Positions 1 through 6,998 are shown, counted from the first letter of the stretch. The stretch: 13,778 bases of DNA from Bryobacterales bacterium (GCA_003132865.1 PKYZ01000353.1:3379-17156); one strand, 5' to 3'. The notes: generated by a model from the sequence alone, not told the origin. Translations and numbers: made by a program.

Positions 1-728
1 ATGTGGTGCGCTTCCTCGGTCAGCATGAAGCGCGTGGTGCGCGAGAGCGGATCGAAGCCGCTTTCCGCCAGCGCCAGCAACTGGTATTTGCCGTCGCGAT
101 CGGTGAAAGTCGTGAACATGTAGAACGACAGCCAGTCTTCGATGGGCTCGTTGAAGGCTTCCAGGATGCGCGGCTTGTCGCTCGAGCCGCTGCGGCGCTC
201 CAGCAACTCTTCGCTCTCCTCGCGGCCGTCGCGCCCGAAATAGGAATGCAGCAGGTAGACCATGGCCCACAGGTGCCGGCCCTCCTCCACGTTCACCTGG
301 AACAGATTGCGCAGGTCGTAGAGGCTGGGCGCAGACTGGCCCAGCAGCCGCTGCTGTTCCACGCTGGCCGGCTCGGTATCGCCCTGCGTGACGATCAGCC
401 GCCGCAGCATGTTGCGATACTCGCCGGGCACTTCCTGCCACACGGGCAGGCCCATGTGATCGCCGAAGCCCACGCGGCGATCGTGCTCCGGCGGCGCCAG
501 AAAGATGCCCCAGCGGTAGTCCGGCATCTTCACGTAATCGAAATGCGCCCAGCCGCCAGGTTCGACGGATGTCGCCGTGCGCAGGTACACATCGTCGGCC
601 TGAAAACCTTCCGGGCCCATGTGGCTCCACCACTGCATGTAGTTGGGCAGCCAGTGCTCCAGCGCGCGCAGGAGGCGCTTGTCGTTCGAAAGGTCGACGT
701 TGTTTGGAATGCGTTCGTAGAGGGACAT
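1..728 (-). CDS. boxB: Benzoyl-CoA 2,3-epoxidase oxygenase subunit BoxB (partial, C-terminus outside window)
   Basis: Diiron oxygenase component of the aerobic benzoyl-CoA (box) pathway. With the reductase BoxA it converts benzoyl-CoA, O2 and NADPH to 2,3-epoxybenzoyl-CoA in the cytoplasm. The minus strand is open from an ATG at 728 to the window edge (242 codons; the family is about 470-480 residues). The protein starts MSLYERIPNNVDLSNDKRLL and contains the family landmarks HWLPNYMQWW, GWAHFDYVKMPDYRWGIF and VEEGRHLWAMVYLL. Candidate diiron ligands are E119, E149, H152, D210, E239 and H242. Their spacing matches, offset by one, the ligand set I recall for the Azoarcus enzyme. A GGAGGA ribosome-binding site lies in the last codons of boxC, and the ATG directly follows the boxC stop, so the two are translationally coupled. 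A boxA homologue could lie further left; it is not visible here. Confidence 0.95.
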   Translation of the reverse strand, partial: MSLYERIPNNVDLSNDKRLLRALEHWLPNYMQWWSHMGPEGFQADDVYLRTATSVEPGGWAHFDYVKMPDYRWGIFLAPPEHDRRVGFGDHMGLPVWQEVPGEYRNMLRRLIVTQGDTEPASVEQQRLLGQSAPSLYDLRNLFQVNVEEGRHLWAMVYLLHSYFGRDGREESEELLERRSGSSDKPRILEAFNEPIEDWLSFYMFTTFTDRDGKYQLLALAESGFDPLSRTTRFMLTEEAHH

Positions 729-2390
729 CTAGGTCCTCCGCCAGTTGAATTGCGGCCGCTCCGGCTTGCCGTAGAGCGTGAGAGCGCCGCGCTCGCCGGT
801 AGCGTTGGGGCGCGAGAAGATCCAGTTCTGCCAGGCCGAAAGGCGGCCGAAGATTTTGCTATCGGCATTCTCGGCGCCGGCGAAGCGCAGGTTGGCTTCC
901 ATGCCGGTGAGCGCATCGGGCGACAGGCTGACGCGCTCCTCGATGGCCACGCGCAGCTCATCTTCCCAGTCGATTTCGTCCACCGCGGCGGTCACCAGCC
1001 CGGCTTCTTCGGCGGCGTCCGTATCGAAGGGTTGCGATTCGCCGACGGTCTCTTCCACGCGTGCGGGGTCCGCCAGGAACCGCACCTGCAGGCGCGACGG
1101 GCCGTGCGTCATGGGCAGCAGGCCGCCATTCAGCGCAGACGATGCCACGCGCACCGCGACCGCGGCATTGTGCAGCATAGGGCGCAGCATGTAGATGCGG
1201 TCCGCGGCCAGCGCGATTTCGAGCAGGCTGCCGGCGAAGCAGGAGCCTTCGTCGACCACCGCGAACAGGCTGCGCGCGGTCAGGTCCAGGCGGCGGAGCG
1301 TGCGGGCCATCAGCAGCAGGATCTCCTTTGCGAGCCAGTCTTCGCGGAGGTGGTAGAGCGTAGTATCGATTTGGCGGACGGCATCGAGATCGCCGCGCGT
1401 CTTCAGAAGGACCAGGCCGATTTCGTCGTTGTGGAAGCGGAGCCGCAGCAGCGCGTCGTCGATTTCGCGGAAAGTGCGCAGCGGCCAGAAATCGGGGCCG
1501 GCGGCGCGGATGGCTTCCGGTGTATCCGGCTGGGCGCCTTCCGGACCGTGGATGGTCAGCTCGGCTGTGCGGCCTTCGCGATTCAGTTGGAGCGCGACGT
1601 GCCGATAGCGCACGGCGTCCGCCGTCACTGCCGGCGAAAGCGCGTCCAGCAGGATGCCCGGGGCTTGCGGACGGGCTTCTTTCGCGGCGAGCGCGAGGGC
1701 GCGCTCGCGCACGGCCTCCTGAAAACGGCTGCGCGGAAACACGCCGTCCACCAAGCGCCACTCAACCGCGCGCTTCCCTTTGATGCCTTCGGCCAGCGTG
1801 GAGAAAACATCCGCCAGATCGCGCCGCACCTTGCGCTTGTCCACCACGCGCGTGAGGCCGCCGGTGCCCGGCAGCACACCCAGCAGCGGCACTTCAGGCA
1901 GACTGACCGCAGAGTTGCCATCGTCCACCAGGTAAATCTTTTCGCAGGCCAGCGCCAGCTCGTAGCCGCCGCCCGCGGTAGTGCCGTTGCACGCGGCGAT
2001 GTAGTGCTGGCCGCTGTGCGCGCAGGCGTCCTCGATGGCCAGGCGCGTTTCGTTCGTGTACTTGCAGAAGTTGACCTTGAAACCGTGCGTGGAAGTGGCC
2101 AGCATGTGGATGTTGGCGCCCGCGCAAAAGACGCGGTCCAGGCCGCCGGTGATGATGACGGCGCGCACCTCGGGATGCTCGAACCGCAGCCGCGTCACCG
2201 CGTCGGCCAGTTCGATATCCACGCCGAGGTCGTAGGAATTGAGCTTGAGCTTGTAGCCGGGGACCACGGGGGACTCCTCGGCCACCGCCAGTGTCAGCGT
2301 GGCCAGCGGCGGTTCCACGGCGAGGCGCCAGTGGCGGTATTCAGACGGATGTGTTTCGAGTGCGAACCCAGCGGAGCGGCTTGGCCCCAT
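729..2390 (-). CDS. boxC: 2,3-epoxybenzoyl-CoA dihydrolase (benzoyl-CoA-dihydrodiol lyase) BoxC
   Basis: Second enzyme of the box pathway. It opens and cleaves 2,3-epoxybenzoyl-CoA to 3,4-dehydroadipyl-CoA semialdehyde and formate. The protein has 553 residues, the usual BoxC length (about 550), and is a crotonase-superfamily member. Visible motifs are ETHPSEYRHW near the N-terminus (12-21), FCAGANI (88-94, CoA/oxyanion-hole loop), NGTTAGGGYELALACE (135-150) and LPEVPLLGVLPGTGGLTRV (164-182). It is first in the boxC-boxB operon. The ATG at 2390 has no Shine-Dalgarno sequence; a TACAAT hexamer ends 8 nt before it, so the message is probably leaderless. An ATG ten bases further upstream is in another frame. 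The first ten or so residues are poorly conserved, so the start is the least certain part. Confidence 0.93.
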   Translation of the reverse strand: MGPSRSAGFALETHPSEYRHWRLAVEPPLATLTLAVAEESPVVPGYKLKLNSYDLGVDIELADAVTRLRFEHPEVRAVIITGGLDRVFCAGANIHMLATSTHGFKVNFCKYTNETRLAIEDACAHSGQHYIAACNGTTAGGGYELALACEKIYLVDDGNSAVSLPEVPLLGVLPGTGGLTRVVDKRKVRRDLADVFSTLAEGIKGKRAVEWRLVDGVFPRSRFQEAVRERALALAAKEARPQAPGILLDALSPAVTADAVRYRHVALQLNREGRTAELTIHGPEGAQPDTPEAIRAAGPDFWPLRTFREIDDALLRLRFHNDEIGLVLLKTRGDLDAVRQIDTTLYHLREDWLAKEILLLMARTLRRLDLTARSLFAVVDEGSCFAGSLLEIALAADRIYMLRPMLHNAAVAVRVASSALNGGLLPMTHGPSRLQVRFLADPARVEETVGESQPFDTDAAEEAGLVTAAVDEIDWEDELRVAIEERVSLSPDALTGMEANLRFAGAENADSKIFGRLSAWQNWIFSRPNATGERGALTLYGKPERPQFNWRRT

Positions 2391-2404
2391 ATGCTTTCAT
2401 TGTA
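2391..2404 (-). promoter_or_regulatory. Candidate -10 element of boxC (leaderless start)
   Basis: On the minus strand TACAAT occupies 2404-2399, and the boxC ATG begins 9 nt after its last T. A sigma70-type start 7 nt past the -10 would fall at about 2392, leaving a leader of 0-2 nt. There is no purine-rich ribosome-binding site. No convincing -35 box is visible at 16-18 bp. The same TACAATG core stands before the pfkB-family gene at 12797. Inference from sequence only. Confidence 0.45.
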
Positions 2405-2415
2405 CGGCGCGTTGG
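2393..2415. repeat. 23-bp direct repeat, copy 1
   Basis: The 23 bases here, beginning GCTTTCATTGTACGG and ending CGCGTTGG, recur exactly and in the same orientation at 4036-4058. Flanking bases differ on both sides. Copy 1 includes the presumed boxC -10 element (TACAAT on the minus strand). The two copies bound the 1,620-bp FRG-containing segment, as would the ends of an insertion or a recombination scar. Confidence 0.9.
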
Positions 2416-2420
2416 CTAGT

Positions 2421-2484
2421 GGGTGTCGGGTGTCGGGTGCTGCCTGGGCCCAGGCGTTTTACCGTCCTGTATTATCCTGTATTA
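2421..2484. repeat. Cluster of short tandem repeats and a 14-bp palindrome upstream of boxC
   Basis: Three elements lie within 64 bp. The first is three tandem heptamers, GGGTGTC twice and GGGTGCT once (2421-2441). The second is a perfect 14-bp palindrome GCCTGGGCCCAGGC at 2442-2455, followed by GTTTT on the plus strand. The third is two tandem copies of TCCTGTATTA (2465-2484). The palindrome lies about 40-50 bp upstream of the presumed boxC -10, so it could be an operator. It also resembles a short terminator stem on the plus strand. The function is not shown. Confidence 0.5.
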
Positions 2485-2611
2485 GGGGCCTCCCAGATCC
2501 GGTTTTCTTGGACGTTTGGCTGGCGCGAAGCGGAATGCGCAACACCTATCGGATAGTAAACGGGCGGTGTCAGCGCGGACCGATGCAAACCGGCGCGGGT
2601 ATCCCTTCCGG

Positions 2612-3621
2612 ATGGCGCAGAATGCGGGCATCACGGCGAACCTGGGAAAGGCAGTCGCCTGCGCCGATTCTTTCGCAGGATCTGATCTCGATCATAATGG
2701 GACAGTGCCGATTGACACTCTCAAGTTGCTGATCGATCTACCGCGCCGGGGGAATTTGCTCGCCGACGATGCGCTCTCAGTCGTAAACAGATTGGCGGAA
2801 TCGGCAGAGCATGTCGAGGGCGAGGAGTATTCGGCCCCCTCTGCCGTTGCCGCCGCCGCATGGCTCGCCAGGTTGGCTCACCAAAATGCTGATCTCCAAT
2901 CCGAAGAGCGCTACCTTGTGCCGCGTCTCTTACCCAGACCCCAACTACTCTGCTATCGTGGTCAGCCTGCGAAATACTCGCTGCTAGCGCCCAGTCTTTC
3001 GCGGTTTGATCCTCCCCACAAGAGGCAACATCAGAGAGAGCAGTGTGGATGCATATAGCGCTTCAGTTGTGGGCTGACGCAAAGTTTCGATTCAGTACGG
3101 GCAATGACGGATGGTTGAAGGGGCGTCCATATCGTTTGGACAGGGCGGAGGAAGTCGAACCAGTCGCCCAGCATTACGGTCTAGGGACGAACCTTATCGA
3201 TTGGACGTGGGACCCTATTGTCGCCGCCTGCTTTGCTGCCCATCGGCTTGATGTGAGTTCCGGGGATCCCGTTGAGCGAATGGGACGTGTGTACAAGTGG
3301 CAGCCTGAGCCACACAATATGGCCGCCATCGCTGCACAGCTAGGAGCCTTTGGACAAGTAGTTTCCGCTCGCCAACGGACAAGCAGCTATCCGAACATCT
3401 CGTTCTCGTGCTCCCTTGAAGATCGGGCGCACGCCGCCGAACAGATTGCACAACTACTTCTGAAGAACGATCCCCTGCAGCTACTCGCTGATTGGTCGCT
3501 CAGTGTTGCTGACGCTGTAGCGGAGCCCCCCGCAAGAAGCGTCACCTTCTCGCCAAATCTCGACGCGCTGGGAGAATACATGCCGCGTGGGCTCCTTTCC
3601 GAGTATGAGCAGATTCTCTAG
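2612..3621 (+). pseudogene. FRG-domain protein, interrupted by a single-base frameshift
   Basis: Two overlapping frames together encode one FRG-domain protein. The upstream part ends with the N-terminal FRG signature CYRGQPAKYSLLAPSLSRF. The downstream part, one frame over, carries the central signature VAQHYGLGTNLIDWTWDPIVAACFA and a C-terminal SVTFSPNLDALGEY resembling the family's end. Adding one base in the C-run at 3014-3017 joins them as SRFDPPPQEATSERAVW, so the break looks like loss of one C. FRG domains are named for an FxRG motif and occur in phage-defence and toxin-like contexts; their activity is not well established. The start is uncertain: ATG at 2612 is used, and TTG at 2516 is an alternative. 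Neither has a strong ribosome-binding site. An assembly or sequencing error is possible. The segment is less GC-rich than the metabolic genes and lies between the 23-bp repeats. Confidence 0.75.
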
Positions 3622-3654
3622 TCGTCCAGTGAGATTGCGGAGGACCAGCAATTA

Positions 3655-3927
3655 ATGATCGACTATGTGGACTGCGTCGCACTCAGGGGCACGTCTACTG
3701 GGAGGCAATATGATGCAGCCGCTCTTTATCAACTTGCGAAAGCGATGACTGATCGCCACTTTCTTTGTCAAATGCCAACAGAGGAAACGGGCTCAATCGT
3801 TTCAACACTTCAACAATTTATGTCCAGACCAGAGTACTTCTGGTCGGTGGCTAAGAACGGGGATCTTGGCGCGCCGCCCCTCTGGCCTGGCGCAGCCGGA
3901 ATCCCTGACGAGTTTGGCAAGACTTGA
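3655..3927 (+). CDS. Hypothetical small protein downstream of the FRG gene
   Basis: A 90-residue open frame starting at an ATG, with GGAGGA 10 nt upstream (3639-3644), 33 nt after the FRG gene stop and on the same strand. It begins MIDYVDCVALRGTSTGRQYD. I recognise no domain and see no signal peptide or membrane segment. It is mixed polar with several aromatic residues (YFWSV). The ribosome-binding site and co-orientation suggest a companion of the FRG gene within the repeat-bounded segment. It could equally be a remnant of a longer gene, since the following 100 bases hold no coding signal. Confidence 0.4.
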   Translation: MIDYVDCVALRGTSTGRQYDAAALYQLAKAMTDRHFLCQMPTEETGSIVSTLQQFMSRPEYFWSVAKNGDLGAPPLWPGAAGIPDEFGKT

Positions 3928-4035
3928 CGTCAAACAGTGTGCCACTAGACCCGCGCTACCCAGCTAGGCTAGGCCGTGTTCGCCAGGAGGCGACCTTCGC
4001 CGTCTCAGAATCGTTATAACAATGCATCCTCGGCC

Positions 4036-4058
4036 GCTTTCATTGTACGGCGCGTTGG
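4036..4058. repeat. 23-bp direct repeat, copy 2
   Basis: Exact copy of 2393-2415 in the same orientation. Here the TACAAT on the minus strand leads to no recognisable gene: only about ten in-frame codons and then a stop. The promoter-like core is therefore orphaned. The copy lies 23 bp beyond the presumed end of the RES toxin gene, so the FRG segment sits exactly between the RES-Xre locus and boxC. Confidence 0.9.
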
Positions 4059-4080
4059 ATGCTGGATACACGGTATGCTC

Positions 4081-4556
4081 CTATGATCGCTTCCACATCC
4101 GCGGATCGAAGTTGAACACCGATGGGTCCGAGAACCGCAGAACCGTGAAATCCGAATGCAACGGGTTGATAAGCAAGTTGAACTCCTCCGGGACCACCGC
4201 CGAGGGCACCAAGAGGCAGACTGATGAGCCCGCCACCAGCCAACTCTCCCTACCGCCCAAAGTTCCTGCGGAAACGGCACCCCGCGCCATGATTCGGGAA
4301 GGGACGAGATATTCACGCGTTCGCATCTGATACCGTCGGGAATCGATGTGTGAACGGACACCAAGCCGGAGGGCGCATCTTGCGGGTCAAGGTTCACGAA
4401 GTATTCAAGGGATGCCAAGGCGAGGCTGGATGACGCATAAGCCACTCGCTTGCCGGGAGGAGTCCATCTGCCGCCGCGCCGTCTCGATCCTTCACCATCG
4501 AATGCGGCGGCCGGGGGATTCGCATAGCGGCGTTTCGAAATCCGCCAACCATCCAT
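4081..4556 (-). pseudogene. RES-domain toxin, interrupted by a frameshift
   Basis: RES toxins deplete cellular NAD+ and are paired with Xre/ParS (MbcA-like) antitoxins. The N-terminal half reads WRISKRRYANPPAAAFDGEG, then GGRWTPPGKRVAYASSSLAL and LASLEYFVNL, the classic RES core (GGRW at 28-31, Y40, E51). The C-terminal half, ESWLVAGSSVCLLVPSAVVP then EEFNLLINPLHSDF, continues one frame over to a TAG at 4081. The switch maps to 4254-4262. One extra base in the TTT or GGG run there gives one frame of about 158 residues, the normal family length. As read, the toxin frame continues out of frame to 4014 with a non-homologous tail, so the product should be inactive. Its ATG overlaps the antitoxin stop by one base (TGATG), the usual operon arrangement. 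Confidence 0.85.
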
Positions 4557-5047
4557 CAGCTATATACGCCGTACTCGATGCGATCCAGCAATGCTGCCAC
4601 CTCATGTGCGCCAGCGGAAGTGTCGAGCAAGGTAATTGGAATCTCTCCTCCCAACGCGCGGTTTGGCGCCGTCAGCCAGTGCGCTGCCTTATCCCTGTCG
4701 CCCAGAATATCGATCGCCTTCGCCAATGTGCGCGCAGTTCGGATTACCATGTCCGATTGCTCCGGCGTCAGACGCGCTGGCGAAGCATCTGCGTTCGCAT
4801 CGCCCGTCTTCTGCCGATTCGCTGCGTGACGGAGAGAATCGATCAAAGCCCCAAGCGGTCCCATCGCCGGCAGGCCAATCGCTTCCGCATCGACATCCGG
4901 CTCGCGGAGGAGAATCGCTTCAACCAATTGAACGGCTGTCTCCGCCGGCAACCCTTGCCGCGTCGCGCGGGCGAGATCGAGGTTCGATTTGACGGATGCG
5001 CCGAGGACCCGCTCTCCTCCAAGCAAATCGGCAACCTGCGTGTCCAT
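4556..5047 (-). CDS. Xre/ParS-family (DUF2384) antitoxin of the RES-Xre module
   Basis: A 163-residue protein from the ATG at 5047; a TTG two codons upstream is also possible. The C-terminal half is the conserved DUF2384 antitoxin domain: LTPEQSDMVIRTARTLAKAI, then LGDRDKAAHWL, PNRALGGEIPITLLDTSAGA and an end in RIEYGVYS, which in this family forms the toxin-binding tail. The N-terminal part (LLGGERVLGASVKSNLDLARATRQGLP) matches the usual start. The middle, where a helix-turn-helix is expected, is divergent and contains an Ala/Asp-rich linker, so DNA binding is uncertain. It is known to neutralise RES toxin and autoregulate the operon. There is no Shine-Dalgarno sequence; GATAAT (5058-5053) ends 5 nt before the ATG. 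The frame is open although its toxin is broken. Confidence 0.88.
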   Translation of the reverse strand: MDTQVADLLGGERVLGASVKSNLDLARATRQGLPAETAVQLVEAILLREPDVDAEAIGLPAMGPLGALIDSLRHAANRQKTGDANADASPARLTPEQSDMVIRTARTLAKAIDILGDRDKAAHWLTAPNRALGGEIPITLLDTSAGAHEVAALLDRIEYGVYS

Positions 5048-5058
5048 ATCCAATTATC
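5048..5058 (-). promoter_or_regulatory. Candidate -10 element of the Xre-RES operon
   Basis: On the minus strand GATAAT (5058-5053) is followed by TGGAT and then the antitoxin ATG at 5047. A start 6-7 nt after the hexamer would give a leaderless message. TTGCAA further upstream is separated by 19 bp, a poor -35 spacing. It sits in the 57-bp gap after the Gfo/Idh/MocA gene, so the TA pair may have its own promoter. Confidence 0.35.
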
Positions 5059-5109
5059 GTCCCAAAGCAACTTCAAATTGCAATGTATCCAATGATCGGG
5101 CCCAAGGCT

Positions 5110-6459
5110 TCAAATCCGGATCAGGTCGTACGGCTTCCGCAGTTCCCGCGCCAGCAGCCTGGAAGCGTCCGCATCGTCTTCGAAGTCTTCCTTCTCCGCG
5201 TTCCAATGCAGCGTTCTACCGAGCTTGGCGGCGATGGTGCCCAGATGGCAGGTGGCGGTTGCAGTGTGGCCCACCATTTCGTCAACGGCGCCTTTCGTCC
5301 CGATGCGCACCTGCTTGATGAAGTTCTGCGCGTGCTCGACGGTGGCGTCCGCACCCTGAAAGGTCTTCCGTTCCGCGCGATACTTCAGCCCGCTTTCGTC
5401 GGCTGGCGGGGAAGCGTAGGGCGGTCCAGGCTCCACTTCAGGAAAGATCTCATAGCCTATGCGGTCCACGTACAGCGCCGCCTTCGTGCCGTAAAATGCG
5501 AAGCCGTGCGGACGGTTGTAGAGGCCGCGCATACCGTAATACTTCATCCCAGGCGAACGCCCGCCGATGCCGTGGCTGTTAACCCAGGAGGCCGTATACT
5601 CCATGATGAAGCCCGGATACTGATAGGTGGCCAGATGCAGGTCGAAGATGTCGCCGGCATTCTCAGGGCACAGGCGGCGGCCCACGGCCGAGATCGTGTG
5701 CGGGCTGGAGGCGCCCATGATCTGGTGGACGCTGTCGATGCGGTGATTGCCGTAATCCGTAATGTAGCCGCCGGCATAGTCGGAAAAGACCCGGTAATTG
5801 GTGAGAAAGCGCATCCGGTTGAAGGGCGCCTGCGGCGATGGCCCGAGGTAGAAATCCCAATCGAGGCCGGGCGGCGGATCGGAGTCCGGAACCTTCTTTT
5901 GAATGTTGGGCGCGATATTCCCGCTGTTCCACACGCGCACGAAGGACACGTCGCCAATCTCGCCGCTCCGTACAATGCGCGCCGCCTCGGCGATGTGCGG
6001 CGCCGACCTGTGCTGGGTGCCCGGAAAGAGAATCCGTTTCGTGCGGCGGGCAGCTTCCACCATGGCGCGCCCTTCGCGAATGGTCAGCGCGAAAGGCTTC
6101 TCCACGTAAACGTGCTTGCCGGCTTCGAGGCCTAGCACCGTGGGGATGGAGTGCCAGTGATCCGGAGTGGACACCATGACGGCATCCACCTCCTTGATCT
6201 CGAGCAACCGGCGAAAGTCCTTGAGCGTTCTCGCGCGGCCGCCGGCCAGATCTTTCGAAGCGCGCTCTGCATTGGGATCGTACACATCGCAGGCTGCCGC
6301 CAGTTCGGTATTGGGCGCCTGCAGCAGGCCGCGCATGACTTGCCGGCCGCGCCCGCCGCAACCGATCAGTCCCACGATGACGCGGTCGTTTGCGCCGAGG
6401 ACCCTCGATGCGGAAAGAGCCGTCCACGCCATGGCGGCCACGAAATCACGCCGTTCCAT
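5110..6459 (-). CDS. Gfo/Idh/MocA-family oxidoreductase with Tat-type signal
   Basis: A 449-residue NAD(P)-dependent oxidoreductase, probably acting on a sugar or cyclitol derivative; the substrate cannot be told. The N-terminus MERRDFVAAMAWTALSASRVLGA is a twin-arginine signal (RRDF, then a hydrophobic Ala-rich stretch), so export in folded form with cofactor is likely. The Rossmann fold begins with GLIGCGGRG (30-38; GxGxxG). EKPFA (120-124) carries the conserved Lys of the EKP motif, and GTQHRSAPH (147-155) follows as in secreted family members. The C-terminal alpha/beta domain runs from about 170 to 449. An AGGAGG ribosome-binding site 6 nt upstream fixes the ATG at 6459. It follows the antitoxin gene by 20 bp on the same strand, so the two may be co-transcribed without functional linkage. 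Confidence 0.9.
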   Translation of the reverse strand: MERRDFVAAMAWTALSASRVLGANDRVIVGLIGCGGRGRQVMRGLLQAPNTELAAACDVYDPNAERASKDLAGGRARTLKDFRRLLEIKEVDAVMVSTPDHWHSIPTVLGLEAGKHVYVEKPFALTIREGRAMVEAARRTKRILFPGTQHRSAPHIAEAARIVRSGEIGDVSFVRVWNSGNIAPNIQKKVPDSDPPPGLDWDFYLGPSPQAPFNRMRFLTNYRVFSDYAGGYITDYGNHRIDSVHQIMGASSPHTISAVGRRLCPENAGDIFDLHLATYQYPGFIMEYTASWVNSHGIGGRSPGMKYYGMRGLYNRPHGFAFYGTKAALYVDRIGYEIFPEVEPGPPYASPPADESGLKYRAERKTFQGADATVEHAQNFIKQVRIGTKGAVDEMVGHTATATCHLGTIAAKLGRTLHWNAEKEDFEDDADASRLLARELRKPYDLIRI

Positions 6460-6479
6460 AATGTCCTCCTGTGGGCGAG

Positions 6480-6740
6480 CTAAGCTCGGGCGGGCATGCT
6501 GAACTCGCCGCCGTCACCGCCGGTCAAAATCCTCCGGTTCGACGTTTCGGGCACGTTGTCGAGAACGGCCAGAAACTTTTCGCGGCTACCAGGTGACGCT
6601 CGTTGTTGCAGACGTTCCCATGCCGCAACCTGCTCTACGAAGGCCGAGGCGAAGACCTCGTCAACCGACAAATCTTGTGCCTCGGCGATCTCGACCGCCT
6701 TCTGGTACAGCTCCTCAGGCACGCAAATGCTGACGCTCAT
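6480..6740 (-). CDS. Small ribbon-helix-helix-like antitoxin (PIN-toxin partner)
   Basis: An 86-residue protein. The N-terminus MSVSICVPEELYQKAVEIAE followed by LSVDEVFASAFVEQVAAWE has the strand-helix-helix pattern of MetJ/Arc-type antitoxins. The SPGSREKFLAVLDNVPE segment resembles the tail of small antitoxins that accompany COG1569-type PIN toxins, from my recollection of that family. GGAGAA lies about 8 nt upstream of the ATG. It directly follows the truncated PIN gene (20-bp gap) and precedes the oxidoreductase by 20 bp. It should bind its toxin and the operon's operator. The frame is intact though the PIN partner lacks most of its domain. Confidence 0.65.
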   Translation of the reverse strand: MSVSICVPEELYQKAVEIAEAQDLSVDEVFASAFVEQVAAWERLQQRASPGSREKFLAVLDNVPETSNRRILTGGDGGEFSMPARA

Positions 6741-6760
6741 TGTCTTTCTCCGGAGAGCCC

Positions 6761-6961
6761 TTATGAATTAGAATACGCTCGTCGTCCGGGTCCCGCAAGC
6801 TCGGGCGCCGGCGGAGCCGGCGGGAGGACAAACGGGACCAGATTTCGAACCTTAAGCGAGATAATTGCCTTTCCGATTGAGCGACCTAACTGGTAGGAGA
6901 CCCCTCGCTTCGACCGAAGCTCTACTACCAGGACGTTCGTGTCGAGGACAAACTCTTGCAT
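6761..6961 (-). pseudogene. Truncated PIN-domain toxin remnant
   Basis: From the ATG at 6961 (GTG at 6976 is an alternative) the frame begins MQEFVLDTNVLVVELRSKRG then VSYQLGRSIG. This is the first strand and helix of a COG1569-like PIN RNase, with the first catalytic Asp in LDTN. Similarity runs to VPFVL, where the family usually continues VPLVLEYE. The frame then changes to a Pro/Ala-rich tail (PPAPPAPELAGPGRRA) and stops after 66 residues; PIN toxins have about 140. The later acidic residues are absent, and only about 20 bp separate it from the antitoxin, so the missing part was deleted rather than shifted. The product should have no nuclease activity. Confidence 0.65.
6806..6822. repeat. 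GC-rich inverted repeat at the PIN truncation point
   Basis: CGCCGGC, GGA, GCCGGCG: two perfect 7-bp arms around a 3-nt loop. It lies just where the PIN homology ends (about 6829 on the minus strand). It could be a deletion scar, a small palindromic repeat element or a chance GC-rich hairpin. Confidence 0.5.
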
Positions 6962-6998
6962 CGGGGTCTGCCCCACTGAAATGGGAAATCTCCAGAGG

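Noticed and set aside
3..2732. A 909-codon open frame on the plus strand across the box genes
   Set aside because: It is antisense to boxB and boxC, which have unmistakable motifs. The translation is Ala/Arg/His/Gln-rich low-complexity sequence typical of an antisense shadow in GC-rich DNA.
3010..3022. Programmed -1 frameshifting in the FRG gene
   Set aside because: No X-XXY-YYZ slippery heptamer in the correct phase and no obvious downstream stem-loop or pseudoknot; a one-base loss in a C-run is simpler.
4013..4060. Integron attC site at the right end of the FRG segment (GTTGGAT resembles GTTRRRY)
   Set aside because: The matching left core site is poor, the arms do not pair as an attC hairpin, the span is too short, and copy 1 has GTTGGCT, which breaks the core consensus. 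No integrase of the integron type is visible.
4014..4080. RES gene extending to the TAA at 4014
   Set aside because: The extension is out-of-frame reading after the frameshift. The RES C-terminus in the other frame ends naturally at 4081.
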